A stretch of DNA of 44,724 nucleotides, taken from Amycolatopsis mediterranei (GTDB taxonomy: Bacteria > Actinomycetota > Actinomycetes > Mycobacteriales > Pseudonocardiaceae). The position numbers and the translations under genes were made by a program. The stretch spans positions 3,906,778 through 3,951,501 of the forward strand of contig NZ_CP100416.1 of NCBI RefSeq assembly GCF_026017845.1. The letters are read 5' to 3'. Below the pieces are notes generated by a model. That model searched no databases. It saw nothing but the letters and a program-made list of their open reading frames with translations, and was not told where the DNA came from. How positions within the stretch are numbered: position 1 is the stretch's first letter; each line of letters opens with the position of its first letter. This document shows positions 38,558 through 44,724 of this stretch, one piece after another.

Positions 38558-40861
38558 TCAGCAGGGCTGCAGCAGCCAGCAGAGCCGGTAGTTCGCCTGG
38601 TAGGTCGCCCCCGTCGCCGGCGCGACGACGTTCTGCGTCCGCGCCCCGCCGTGCGCCCAGCTGGTGAAGGCGTACTTCAGGTTCAGCGGAGGCAGGTTCT
38701 GCGGGCTGTCCGCGCTGATCGAGTTGGCCGAGCCGGCGATCACCGTCCGCGAGAACGGCGTGCGCTGCTGGGTCCCGCCGACGGTGAGCATCGCCTGGCT
38801 GGGGCTCGAGGTGAAGTTCAGCGTCACCGTCTTCGGCTGGAGGTCGACCGTCGTGGACCCGGTGCGGCCCGTCGAGTCCGTCGCGGTCAGTGTCAGCTGC
38901 AGGTACGACGGGTATTCGTGGTCCGGCGCGACGAACGACCCCGCGGCGACGCCCGGGAAGTCCTGGACGTTGTGGGTGTGGCAGGTGCCGTTGGCCGCGC
39001 AGTGCCGGATGGCCAGCCGCCAGGACAGCGCCGCGGGCGGCAGCGCGCCGTCCTGGGCGTCGACGGCGTGGCCGGAGAACGGCACCGTCTGCCCGACCGA
39101 CCAGGCCAGCGTGGCGGCCGGGGTGTCGATGACCGGGACCGGGTCGAGCCCGGCCGGGGTCCCCACGGTCACCCGGACCGTGGTGGTCGCCGACGCGCCG
39201 TGGGAGTCGGTCACCCGCAGCCCGGCGTCGACCGTCGCCGCGGTCGTGTAGGTCCAGGTGGGGCGCGGGGCCGCGGAGTCGTCGTAGGCGCCGTCCGCGT
39301 CGAGGTCCCACGCATAGGCCAGGGTGTCGCCGGCGTCCGGGTCGGTGGAGCCGGTGCCGTCGAACTGGACGGTCAGGGGCGCCGGCCCGCTGGACGGCGT
39401 CGCGGTGGCCGCGGCCACCGGCGGCCGGTTGGTGCCGCCGGCGTAGCTCACCCGGCGCAGTTCGCCGCTGCCCAGCGCGACGTAGAAGAGGTCACCGCCG
39501 GGGCCGGTGAGCACCTGCACCGGCGTGTTGACGCCGGTCACGAAGGGCACCAGCTTGGTGGGGCTGGGCTGGCCGGCGACGGTCTGCATCGCCCAGATGC
39601 AGCCGCGGGAGGAATCGGCGAAGAACAGCGCACCGGCGTAGTCGGCCGGGTAGGTGCTGCCCGACTCGAAGGCGATCCCGCTGATCGAGGAGCCGCCGGT
39701 GGGACACGGGTCGGTGGCCACCACCTTGGCGTTGTGGTTGTAGGTGTAGAACGGCGCGGTCTGGCCGCCGGCGGAGTACAGCGACTCGCAGAGGTCGAGG
39801 TTCGCGCCGTCGTAGCCGGCCTGGCGTCCGGTGCCTTCGAAGCAGGGCCAGCCGAAGTTCTCGGCCACGGCGTCGCCGGCGTTCGGGACGCGGTTGATCT
39901 CTTCCCAGGTGTTCCAGCCGACGTCACCGGCCCACAGTTCGCTCGTGCCGGGCCGGAACCCGAACCGGAACTGGTTGCGCGAGCCGTAGGCGATGACGCG
40001 CCGGGCGTTGGCGTCGGTGCTGCTCGCGAACGGGTTGCCGGGCAGGCCGTCGCCGGTGTCGGGGTCGATGCGCAGGAGCGCGCCGTTGAGCAGCACGGGC
40101 TGCCCGGCCGCGCGGCGCGGGGACTGCGACCGCAGCGCCCCGCCTTCGGCCGTCGGCGGGCTGAGGTTCGTGCCGGCCGGCGCGGGCGGGTCGGCGCAGG
40201 GATTGCCGACCTGGCCGTAGTCGGCGAAGTTGAAGCTGGCGCCGTCGCCGCCGCCCGCGTACAGGGCGCCGTCCGGCCCGAAGGCCAGCGCCCCGATCGA
40301 GTGGCTGGGGAACTGCTGGCACCAGCCGGTGACCAGCGGTTTCTCGCTGACGGCCGTTCCGTCCGGGCCCATGGTGAGCCGGGAGACGCGGCCGGTCACG
40401 ACGCAGCCCTGATCGGTCGCGCCCGGCGGTGTCGGGCAGGTGTCGCCCCACTGCGGCGCGGTCCCACCCGGGAGGGCGTCGAGGGTGTAGGAGACGTAGA
40501 CGTACGGCCGGGCGGGGAAGGCCGGGTCGACCGCCAGCCCGAGCAGGCCGCGGTCCCAGAAGTCCTGGGTGGGCGTGCGGAGGTCGGCGAACACGGTCGC
40601 CGTCGGGTCGGCCAGGGAGTCGAACACCTTGAGCAGGCCGCTCTTCTCCGCGACGAACACCCGCCCGTCGGGGGCGAACGCGGCGGCGGTCGGCGAGGTG
40701 AGGCCGCCGATGGCGACCGTGTCGGTGAAGCCGGCGGGCACGGCGGCGGCCGGTGCCGCGGCGGCGACGGCCACCGCGAGGGCACCGGCGAGGGGCACGA
40801 CCACCCCCGCCGCCAGTGCACGTCTTGATCTTCGCGGAATCGGGAAACGACGAGAACTCAT
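38558..40861 (-). CDS. Secreted PQQ-type sugar dehydrogenase-like propeller with PKD domain
   Basis: This 767-aa exported protein has an Arg-rich signal sequence (to about residue 42). A six-bladed GDH/'glucose-sorbosone dehydrogenase' propeller spans about 43-465: GLTSPTAAAFAPDGRVFVAEKSGLLKVFD, WDRGLLGLAVDPAFP, HSIGALAFGPDGALYAGGGDGASF, VIAYGSRNQFRFGFRPGTSELWAGDVGWNTWEEINRV. It then has a PKD domain (NRPPVAAATATPSSGPAPLTVQFDGTGSTDPD) and a Cys-containing C-terminal beta domain. In the family, PQQ and Ca2+ bind the propeller and oxidise sugars extracellularly; whether this divergent member uses PQQ cannot be judged. ATG 40861 follows GAGGAG. Confidence 0.86.
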   Translation of the reverse strand: MSSRRFPIPRRSRRALAAGVVVPLAGALAVAVAAAAPAAAVPAGFTDTVAIGGLTSPTAAAFAPDGRVFVAEKSGLLKVFDSLADPTATVFADLRTPTQDFWDRGLLGLAVDPAFPARPYVYVSYTLDALPGGTAPQWGDTCPTPPGATDQGCVVTGRVSRLTMGPDGTAVSEKPLVTGWCQQFPSHSIGALAFGPDGALYAGGGDGASFNFADYGQVGNPCADPPAPAGTNLSPPTAEGGALRSQSPRRAAGQPVLLNGALLRIDPDTGDGLPGNPFASSTDANARRVIAYGSRNQFRFGFRPGTSELWAGDVGWNTWEEINRVPNAGDAVAENFGWPCFEGTGRQAGYDGANLDLCESLYSAGGQTAPFYTYNHNAKVVATDPCPTGGSSISGIAFESGSTYPADYAGALFFADSSRGCIWAMQTVAGQPSPTKLVPFVTGVNTPVQVLTGPGGDLFYVALGSGELRRVSYAGGTNRPPVAAATATPSSGPAPLTVQFDGTGSTDPDAGDTLAYAWDLDADGAYDDSAAPRPTWTYTTAATVDAGLRVTDSHGASATTTVRVTVGTPAGLDPVPVIDTPAATLAWSVGQTVPFSGHAVDAQDGALPPAALSWRLAIRHCAANGTCHTHNVQDFPGVAAGSFVAPDHEYPSYLQLTLTATDSTGRTGSTTVDLQPKTVTLNFTSSPSQAMLTVGGTQQRTPFSRTVIAGSANSISADSPQNLPPLNLKYAFTSWAHGGARTQNVVAPATGATYQANYRLCWLLQPC

Positions 40862-41059
40862 CACGAACTCCTCGTGCGGCGGGGACCGGACCGGCGCGGA
40901 CGCCGTCCGTTATGGCGCGTGACGCCCGAATGTTGTTACGCCACAGCCAAGAATGTGCACGAACAGCTCAATCCCGTTGGGGGTCAATGACTTACCGGCA
41001 CTCGCGCGGCCGCCGCGGTGCCGCCATGCTGGTGACGTCCGGGAACGAGGAGGTCATCC

Positions 41060-42082
41060 GTGGTGGCGCTGCCGACGACGATGCACGCTTGGCGCGTCCT
41101 GCGGCCGGGCCCGGTGGCGGGCGGGCCGGTGGACCTGGTGCGGGCGCCGGTGCCGCGGGCGGGCGTGGGGGAGCTGCTGGTGCGGGTGCTGGTGTGCGGG
41201 GTGTGCCGGACGGACCTGCACGTGGCGGAGGGTGACCTGCCGGTGCACCGGCAGGGGGTGACGCCGGGGCACGAGGTCGTCGGCGAAGTGGTCGAGCTCG
41301 GCGCGGACGTCACGGGCTTCGCGACCGGTGACCGGGTGGGGATCGCGTGGCTGCGCGCCACCTGCGGGCGGTGCCGGTACTGCCTGGGCGGGCGCGAGAA
41401 CCTGTGTCCGGAGTCGCGGTACACCGGCTGGGACGCCGACGGCGGCTACGCGGAGTTCGCGGTCGTCCCGGCGGCGTACGCGTTGCCGCTGCCCGGCGGC
41501 TATTCCGATGACCAGCTGGCGCCGCTGCTCTGCGCCGGGCTGATCGGGTACCGCGCGCTCGCACGGGCGGAACTGCCCGAAGGCGGCCGGCTGGGCCTCT
41601 ACGGGTTCGGCGGCAGCGCGCACCTGACCGCCCAGGTGGCGATCGCGCGGGGTGCCGCGGTGCACGTGCTGACGCGCAGCGCGGCCGCCCGTGAGCTGGC
41701 GCTGGAGCTGGGGGCCGCGTCGGCCGGGGAGGCGGCCGAGCCACCTCCCGAGCCGCTGGACTCGGCGATCCTGTTCGCGCCCGTGGGTGACCTGGTGCTC
41801 CCGGCGCTGGCCGCGCTCGATCGCGGCGGGACGCTCGCCATCGCGGGCATCCACCTCTCCGACGTGCCGCCGCTGGAGTACCAGCGGCACTTGTTCCAGG
41901 AACGTCAGGTGCGCAGCGTCACCGCGAACACCCGGGCGGACGCGCGGGAGTTCCTGGACTTCGCCGGGCGCCATCACCTGGAGGTGAGCACGGTGCCCTA
42001 CGCGCTGGACGCGGCGGACCGGGCCCTGACCGACCTGGCCGCGGACCGGGTGAACGGCGCGGCGGTGCTGCGCGCCACCTGA
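41060..42082 (+). CDS. Zinc-dependent alcohol dehydrogenase (MDR family)
   Basis: This 340-aa cytosolic dehydrogenase oxidises alcohols with NAD(P)+. Catalytic zinc residues are in CGVCRTDLH (C46) and GHE (H71), and the structural zinc site is C102, C105, C108, C116 in CGRCRYCLGGRENLC. The Rossmann motif is degenerate: GLYGFGGSAHLTAQVAIARGA. TGWDADGGYAEFAVVPAAYALPLP is typical of the AdhA-like 'zinc-binding alcohol dehydrogenase family'. GTG 41060 follows GAGGAGG by 6 nt. No partner gene indicates a pathway. Confidence 0.9.
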   Translation: MVALPTTMHAWRVLRPGPVAGGPVDLVRAPVPRAGVGELLVRVLVCGVCRTDLHVAEGDLPVHRQGVTPGHEVVGEVVELGADVTGFATGDRVGIAWLRATCGRCRYCLGGRENLCPESRYTGWDADGGYAEFAVVPAAYALPLPGGYSDDQLAPLLCAGLIGYRALARAELPEGGRLGLYGFGGSAHLTAQVAIARGAAVHVLTRSAAARELALELGAASAGEAAEPPPEPLDSAILFAPVGDLVLPALAALDRGGTLAIAGIHLSDVPPLEYQRHLFQERQVRSVTANTRADAREFLDFAGRHHLEVSTVPYALDAADRALTDLAADRVNGAAVLRAT

Positions 42083-42089
42083 TTTCAAC

Positions 42090-42134
42090 GATAACGCCTC
42101 TTCGGTATCAATGATGATAACGTGGTTAGTATCA
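42090..42134. promoter_or_regulatory. Cluster of TATCA/TGATA half-sites upstream of QOR2-like gene
   Basis: Half-sites GATAAC (42090-42095), GTATCA (42105-42110), TGATAAC (42115-42121) and GTATCA (42129-42134) make a perfect TATCA-N4-TGATA palindrome (42106-42119) and a second overlapping near-palindrome. TAGTAT at 42127-42132 is a plausible -10 inside the element. HxlR-family regulators control such genes in other bacteria, but none is encoded here. Confidence 0.65.
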
Positions 42135-42161
42135 GCGTGAACATCGAGAAAGGGGTGCGCC

Positions 42162-43016
42162 ATGATCGTCATCACCGGGGGAACCGGGAAGCTCGGCTCG
42201 CGGATCGTCGGACGGCTGCTCGAGCGGGTGCCGGCGGCCGAAATCGGGGTCAGCGTCCGTGACCCGGCCCGGGCGGCCGACCTCGCCGCCCGGGGAGTCC
42301 GCGTCCGGCGTGGTGACTTCGCCGACCCCGGCTCGCTCGCCGAGGCGTTCGAGGGGGCCGCGCAGGTCCTCGTCGTTTCGACGGACGAGCTGGGCGAGCA
42401 GGCCGTCGCGCACCACGTCGCGGCGATCGAAGCCGCGCGCTCGGCGGGGGCCAAGCGCGTCCTCTACACCAGTCACCAGGGCGCGGCGGCCGATTCGCTG
42501 TTCGCTCCCATGGCCGACCACGCCGCGACCGAGCGCCAGGCCGGCGAAGGGCCGTTCACCGCGCTCCGGAACGGTTTCTACGCCGGCACCGTGCCGCTGC
42601 TGCTGGGCGAGGCGCTCGAGACCGGTGAACTGGCCGCCCCGGCCGACGGGCCGGTGTCCTGGACGGCGCACGCCGACCTCGCCGAAGCCGCGGCGCTCAT
42701 CCTCGCCGACGAGGGCCGGTTCGACGGGCCGACGCCGCCGCTGACCGCGCCGGTGGCCCTCGACCTCGGGGACGTCGCCGCGCTGCTCACCGACCTCACC
42801 GGGCGACCCGTGCGGCGAGTGGTGATCCCGGACGAGGCGTGGGTGGCCACGCTGACCGGGCGCGGCGTCCCGGCCGCGCAGGCGGAGCTGCTGCTCGGCA
42901 TGTTCCTGGCCGCCCGGCGCGGCGAGTTCGCCGCGGCCCGGCCGGAGCTCGAAGCCCTGCTCGGACGGCCGGCGACGCCGCTTCGGGCGGTGCTGGCCGA
43001 GGCGCTCGAGCAGTAG
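42162..43016 (+). CDS. QOR2/YtfG-type NAD(P)H:quinone oxidoreductase
   Basis: This 284-aa NmrA-like atypical SDR starts MIVITGGTGKLGSRIVGRLL (nucleotide-binding Gly motif), then VSVRDPARAADLAARGVRVRRGDFADPGSLAEAFEGAAQVLVVST, AKRVLYTSHQGA and FTALRNGFYAGTVPLLLGEALETGELAAPADGPVSWTAHADLAEAAA, closely following E. coli QorB (YtfG). It probably reduces quinones with NADPH in an oxidative or electrophile response. ATG 42162 follows AAAGGGG. Multiple operator half-sites upstream imply tight regulation by a repressor not in this window. Confidence 0.9.
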   Translation: MIVITGGTGKLGSRIVGRLLERVPAAEIGVSVRDPARAADLAARGVRVRRGDFADPGSLAEAFEGAAQVLVVSTDELGEQAVAHHVAAIEAARSAGAKRVLYTSHQGAAADSLFAPMADHAATERQAGEGPFTALRNGFYAGTVPLLLGEALETGELAAPADGPVSWTAHADLAEAAALILADEGRFDGPTPPLTAPVALDLGDVAALLTDLTGRPVRRVVIPDEAWVATLTGRGVPAAQAELLLGMFLAARRGEFAAARPELEALLGRPATPLRAVLAEALEQ

Positions 43017-43043
43017 CCGGGGGCGCGGCGGCGCGCCGCAGGA

Positions 43044-43065
43044 TCCACAATGGATGGTCACGGTG
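43044..43065 (+). repeat. Intergenic 22-bp element, copy B
   Basis: Starts TCCACAATGGATGG and ends GTCACGGTG; 20 of 22 positions match the minus-strand element at 35427-35448. It lies 28 bp after the stop of the QOR2-like gene and 68 bp before the next start. Confidence 0.7.
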
Positions 43066-43132
43066 GCCGGCGGTACAAAAGGCGGACCAGCCGGTGTACG
43101 AATTTTGGACCGCCGGCTGGCGTACTGCTCCC

Positions 43133-44380
43133 ATGCGAACTCCGAAAGTGCTCCTGCTCGCGCTGGCCGTGGCGGCCGGCGCCCTGGCGCTGCCCGGGAC
43201 GGCCAGCGCCGCCTACAGCGACCCGCTGACGACGACGGCCAAGCAGAACCTGGTGTGGCACGCCACGCCGGCCGCCGCGCTGACCGCGCTCGACGGCGCG
43301 CTGCCGAACGTCAGCCTCAACACCGTCGTCAACGACACCAGCTACGACATGACCGGCTGCACCACCGCGGAGAAGGCCGCCCTGCCCAAGGCGCCGGTGG
43401 CCACGAAGTCGATGTGCTGGGACGCCGACCGCGCCGGGACGACGACGTGGAGCCCCCAGGGCATCACGACCTCCGGCGACGCCGACGACGACGGCAAGTG
43501 GGGCGACGACAAGGTCATCCTGTCCGGCTGGCACGGCACCGACGCGCTCGGCCGCTACAACGACGCGCGGATCCAGGCGATCAACTACGACGACCCGGCC
43601 AAGCCGTCGTACCGGATGCTGTACCTGGCCGTGCCGAACAGCACCGGGAGCAGCTTTTCCGCGGCGCAGGCCCACATGGGCGGAATGGCCTGGTACGGCG
43701 ACAAGATCTACGTGACGGCCGAAGGCAGCACCTCGACCGCCATCCGGGTCTTCAGCACCAAGCACATCCTGCAGCTGACCGACACGACGTCGAACGCGAT
43801 CGGCAAGACCTCGGGCGGGTACGCCGCCTACACCTACAAGTACGCGATGATGCAGGTCGGCTACTACACCTACGCGGGCGGCACCTGCAGCATGGCCTCC
43901 GACACCGGCGTGCCGTGCTTCTCCTCGATGTCGCTGGACCGCAGCACCACCCCGGCCAGCGTCGTGACGACGGAGTACTTCTCCGACCAGAGCCTCCACG
44001 GCCGGCTCTACCGCTACCCGATGGGCACGGACTACCTGCTGGCGGCGTCATCGGGCACGGTGGCGGCGACCGAGGCGCTGCGCAGCTCGGTGGGCAACAT
44101 GCAGGGCGTGCTGTCCCACGACGGCAAGTGGTACGTGGCGCACAGCTCGGCGACGGCCAACGGCCAGCTCTGGAGCCAGACGACGGCGAAGAGCGGCTCG
44201 GCGACCTGCGGCACCGGCACGACGGCCTGCTGGGCGGTCCACCCGGAGGCACTGACCTACGACTGGTCGACCGGCCTGGTGTGGTCCCAGTCGGAGTGGT
44301 CGACGGCCGACTGCACGGCGAAGGACCAGACCTGCGGCCGCTCGGTCTTCGCGGTGCCGCTGTCTTCGCTGCCCGCGTGA
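43133..44380 (+). CDS. Secreted propeller-like protein, paralogue of the 28464 gene
   Basis: This 415-aa exported protein has a signal peptide (RTPKVLLLALAVAAGALALPGTASA). Like its paralogue it carries SPQGITTSGDA, QAINYDDP, HMGGMAWYGDKIYV, AIRVFSTKHIL, SSMSLDR with VVTTEYF, HDGKWYVAHSS and a closing EALTYDWSTGLVWSQSEW, in the same order. It has an expanded Cys set (GCTTAEK, SMCWD, GTCSMA, VPCFSS, TCGTGTTACW, DCTAKDQTC), fitting an oxidising extracellular setting. Beta-propeller fold is inferred; no catalytic motif is recognised. ATG 43133 begins the signal peptide; I see no good Shine-Dalgarno sequence. Confidence 0.72.
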   Translation: MRTPKVLLLALAVAAGALALPGTASAAYSDPLTTTAKQNLVWHATPAAALTALDGALPNVSLNTVVNDTSYDMTGCTTAEKAALPKAPVATKSMCWDADRAGTTTWSPQGITTSGDADDDGKWGDDKVILSGWHGTDALGRYNDARIQAINYDDPAKPSYRMLYLAVPNSTGSSFSAAQAHMGGMAWYGDKIYVTAEGSTSTAIRVFSTKHILQLTDTTSNAIGKTSGGYAAYTYKYAMMQVGYYTYAGGTCSMASDTGVPCFSSMSLDRSTTPASVVTTEYFSDQSLHGRLYRYPMGTDYLLAASSGTVAATEALRSSVGNMQGVLSHDGKWYVAHSSATANGQLWSQTTAKSGSATCGTGTTACWAVHPEALTYDWSTGLVWSQSEWSTADCTAKDQTCGRSVFAVPLSSLPA

Positions 44381-44391
44381 GCCGACGGAAC

Positions 44392-44421
44392 GGCCGCTCC
44401 GGGGAACCTGCCGGGGCGGCC
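44392..44421. terminator. Hairpin terminator
   Basis: GGCCGCTCCGG (44392-44402) pairs with CCGGGGCGGCC (44411-44421), 11 bp with one G-T wobble and an 8-nt loop, between the convergent secreted-protein gene and the zinc-finger gene. Confidence 0.7.
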
Positions 44422-44430
44422 TTCCGGCGG

Positions 44431-44660
44431 TCAGGCGCCGGGGTGGCCGCAGGCGTAGACGTTCGCCGAGGCCAGCGTCACGCAGGCGGGACACGAATTG
44501 ACCGGCCGGTCCCGCCGGCCGAAGTACGGGTGGCGGGCGCCGCACAACGCCTGGATCACGTCCCCGGGCCGGGGATCCGGGTGGCACCGGGGACAGTAGG
44601 CGTGCGCGGCGCGTTCGATGTCGGGGGGGCCGGGAACCCCCGCGCCCCCGGGCCAGTGCG
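44431..44660 (-). CDS. Partial zinc-finger protein gene, 5' end lost at contig edge
   Basis: Reading leftward, this frame ends at TGA 44431-44433 and is open back into the poly-C tract, so its start is missing. The readable part begins DIERAAHAYCPRCHPDPRPG and continues VIQALCGARHPYFG, NSCPACVTLASA, YACGHPGA. Paired CxxC (CPRC, CPAC) plus CGARH and CGH give four potential zinc-binding units in about 60 residues. This layout resembles the small actinobacterial zf-HC3-type zinc-finger proteins (GxVIxALCGxxH...CPxC). Function unknown. Composition and codon use are normal up to about 44655. Confidence 0.6.
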
Positions 44661-44699
<39 letters not shown>

Positions 44700-44724
44700 C
44701 CCGCCCCCCCCACCCCCACCCCGG

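Noticed and set aside
40917..40941. Imperfect inverted repeat GCGTGAC...GTTACGC upstream of the secreted dehydrogenase
   Set aside because: Short arms with a mismatch and long spacing; no adjacent regulator to support an operator.

Overview
The window reads as a chromosomal contig from a high-GC, filamentous-type actinobacterium, most likely a Pseudonocardiaceae member such as Amycolatopsis. I infer this from codon use (C/G at almost every third position), frequent GTG starts, several SD-less (leaderless-looking) genes, and the gene families present: snapalysin, DUF5313, a CsxA-like GH2 enzyme, FadD8-type ligase, MmyB-type XRE regulators and secreted PNGase A. Both ends run into C/G homopolymers (about 44-101 and 44661-44698), which look like assembly artefacts, so the window is probably a complete contig. 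I see no tRNA, rRNA, CRISPR array, insertion sequence, prophage, or obvious biosynthetic cluster.

Layout. (1) 116-3202: a secreted GH127-type glycosidase with a C-terminal carbohydrate-binding module and a secreted snapalysin metalloprotease. (2) 3353-5714: a TetR repressor and 14-TM drug exporter, plus a divergent 76-aa protein, all around one perfect 30-bp operator. (3) 5711-12341: a ROK regulator facing a translationally coupled operon of APC permease, secreted GH2 exo-glucosaminidase-like enzyme and ROK sugar kinase. This resembles the streptomycete csnR-K chitosan operon, but has one APC permease in place of the ABC transporter. (4) 12389-18654: an MFS exporter, a LacI regulator with a textbook operator, a secreted PNGase A-type deglycosylase, a methyltransferase and a cytochrome P450. 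(5) 18662-24324: DUF1152, an AlkB-family repair protein under a LexA-like box, a RibD/DHFR-like reductase, a secreted jelly-roll protein, a TMEM175-type channel, an RluA-type pseudouridine synthase, DUF5313, and an OhrR-type MarR regulator. (6) 24378-28343: an LLM flavin oxidoreductase, a nucleotide-cyclase-like protein with a glycine/VQ-type tail typical of actinobacterial conflict proteins, GlsB/YeaQ, an MBL hydrolase and an XRE regulator. (7) 28464-32464: a secreted propeller-like protein, a PadR/SnoaL pair with two matching operators, a Tat lipoprotein intradiol dioxygenase with a tandem repeat, and an NmrA-like oxidoreductase. (8) 32602-36852: a FadD8-type CoA ligase under a KstR-like box, a secreted SurE and a secreted alpha/beta hydrolase. 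(9) 37171-44660: a sigma factor fused to a zinc-finger anti-sigma-like domain and a TM tail, a secreted GDH/PKD protein, a zinc alcohol dehydrogenase, a QOR2/YtfG-type reductase, a paralogue of the secreted protein at 28464, and a zinc-finger gene cut by the contig end.

The main themes are secreted polymer and glycoprotein degradation, local one-component regulators placed beside clear palindromic operators, and detoxification or redox enzymes. Many transcription units end in strong hairpins. A recurring TCC-NNN-GTG-GA / TCCACANNGGA motif occurs in genes (where it carries rare A/T-ending codons) and between genes; nothing annotated here explains it.
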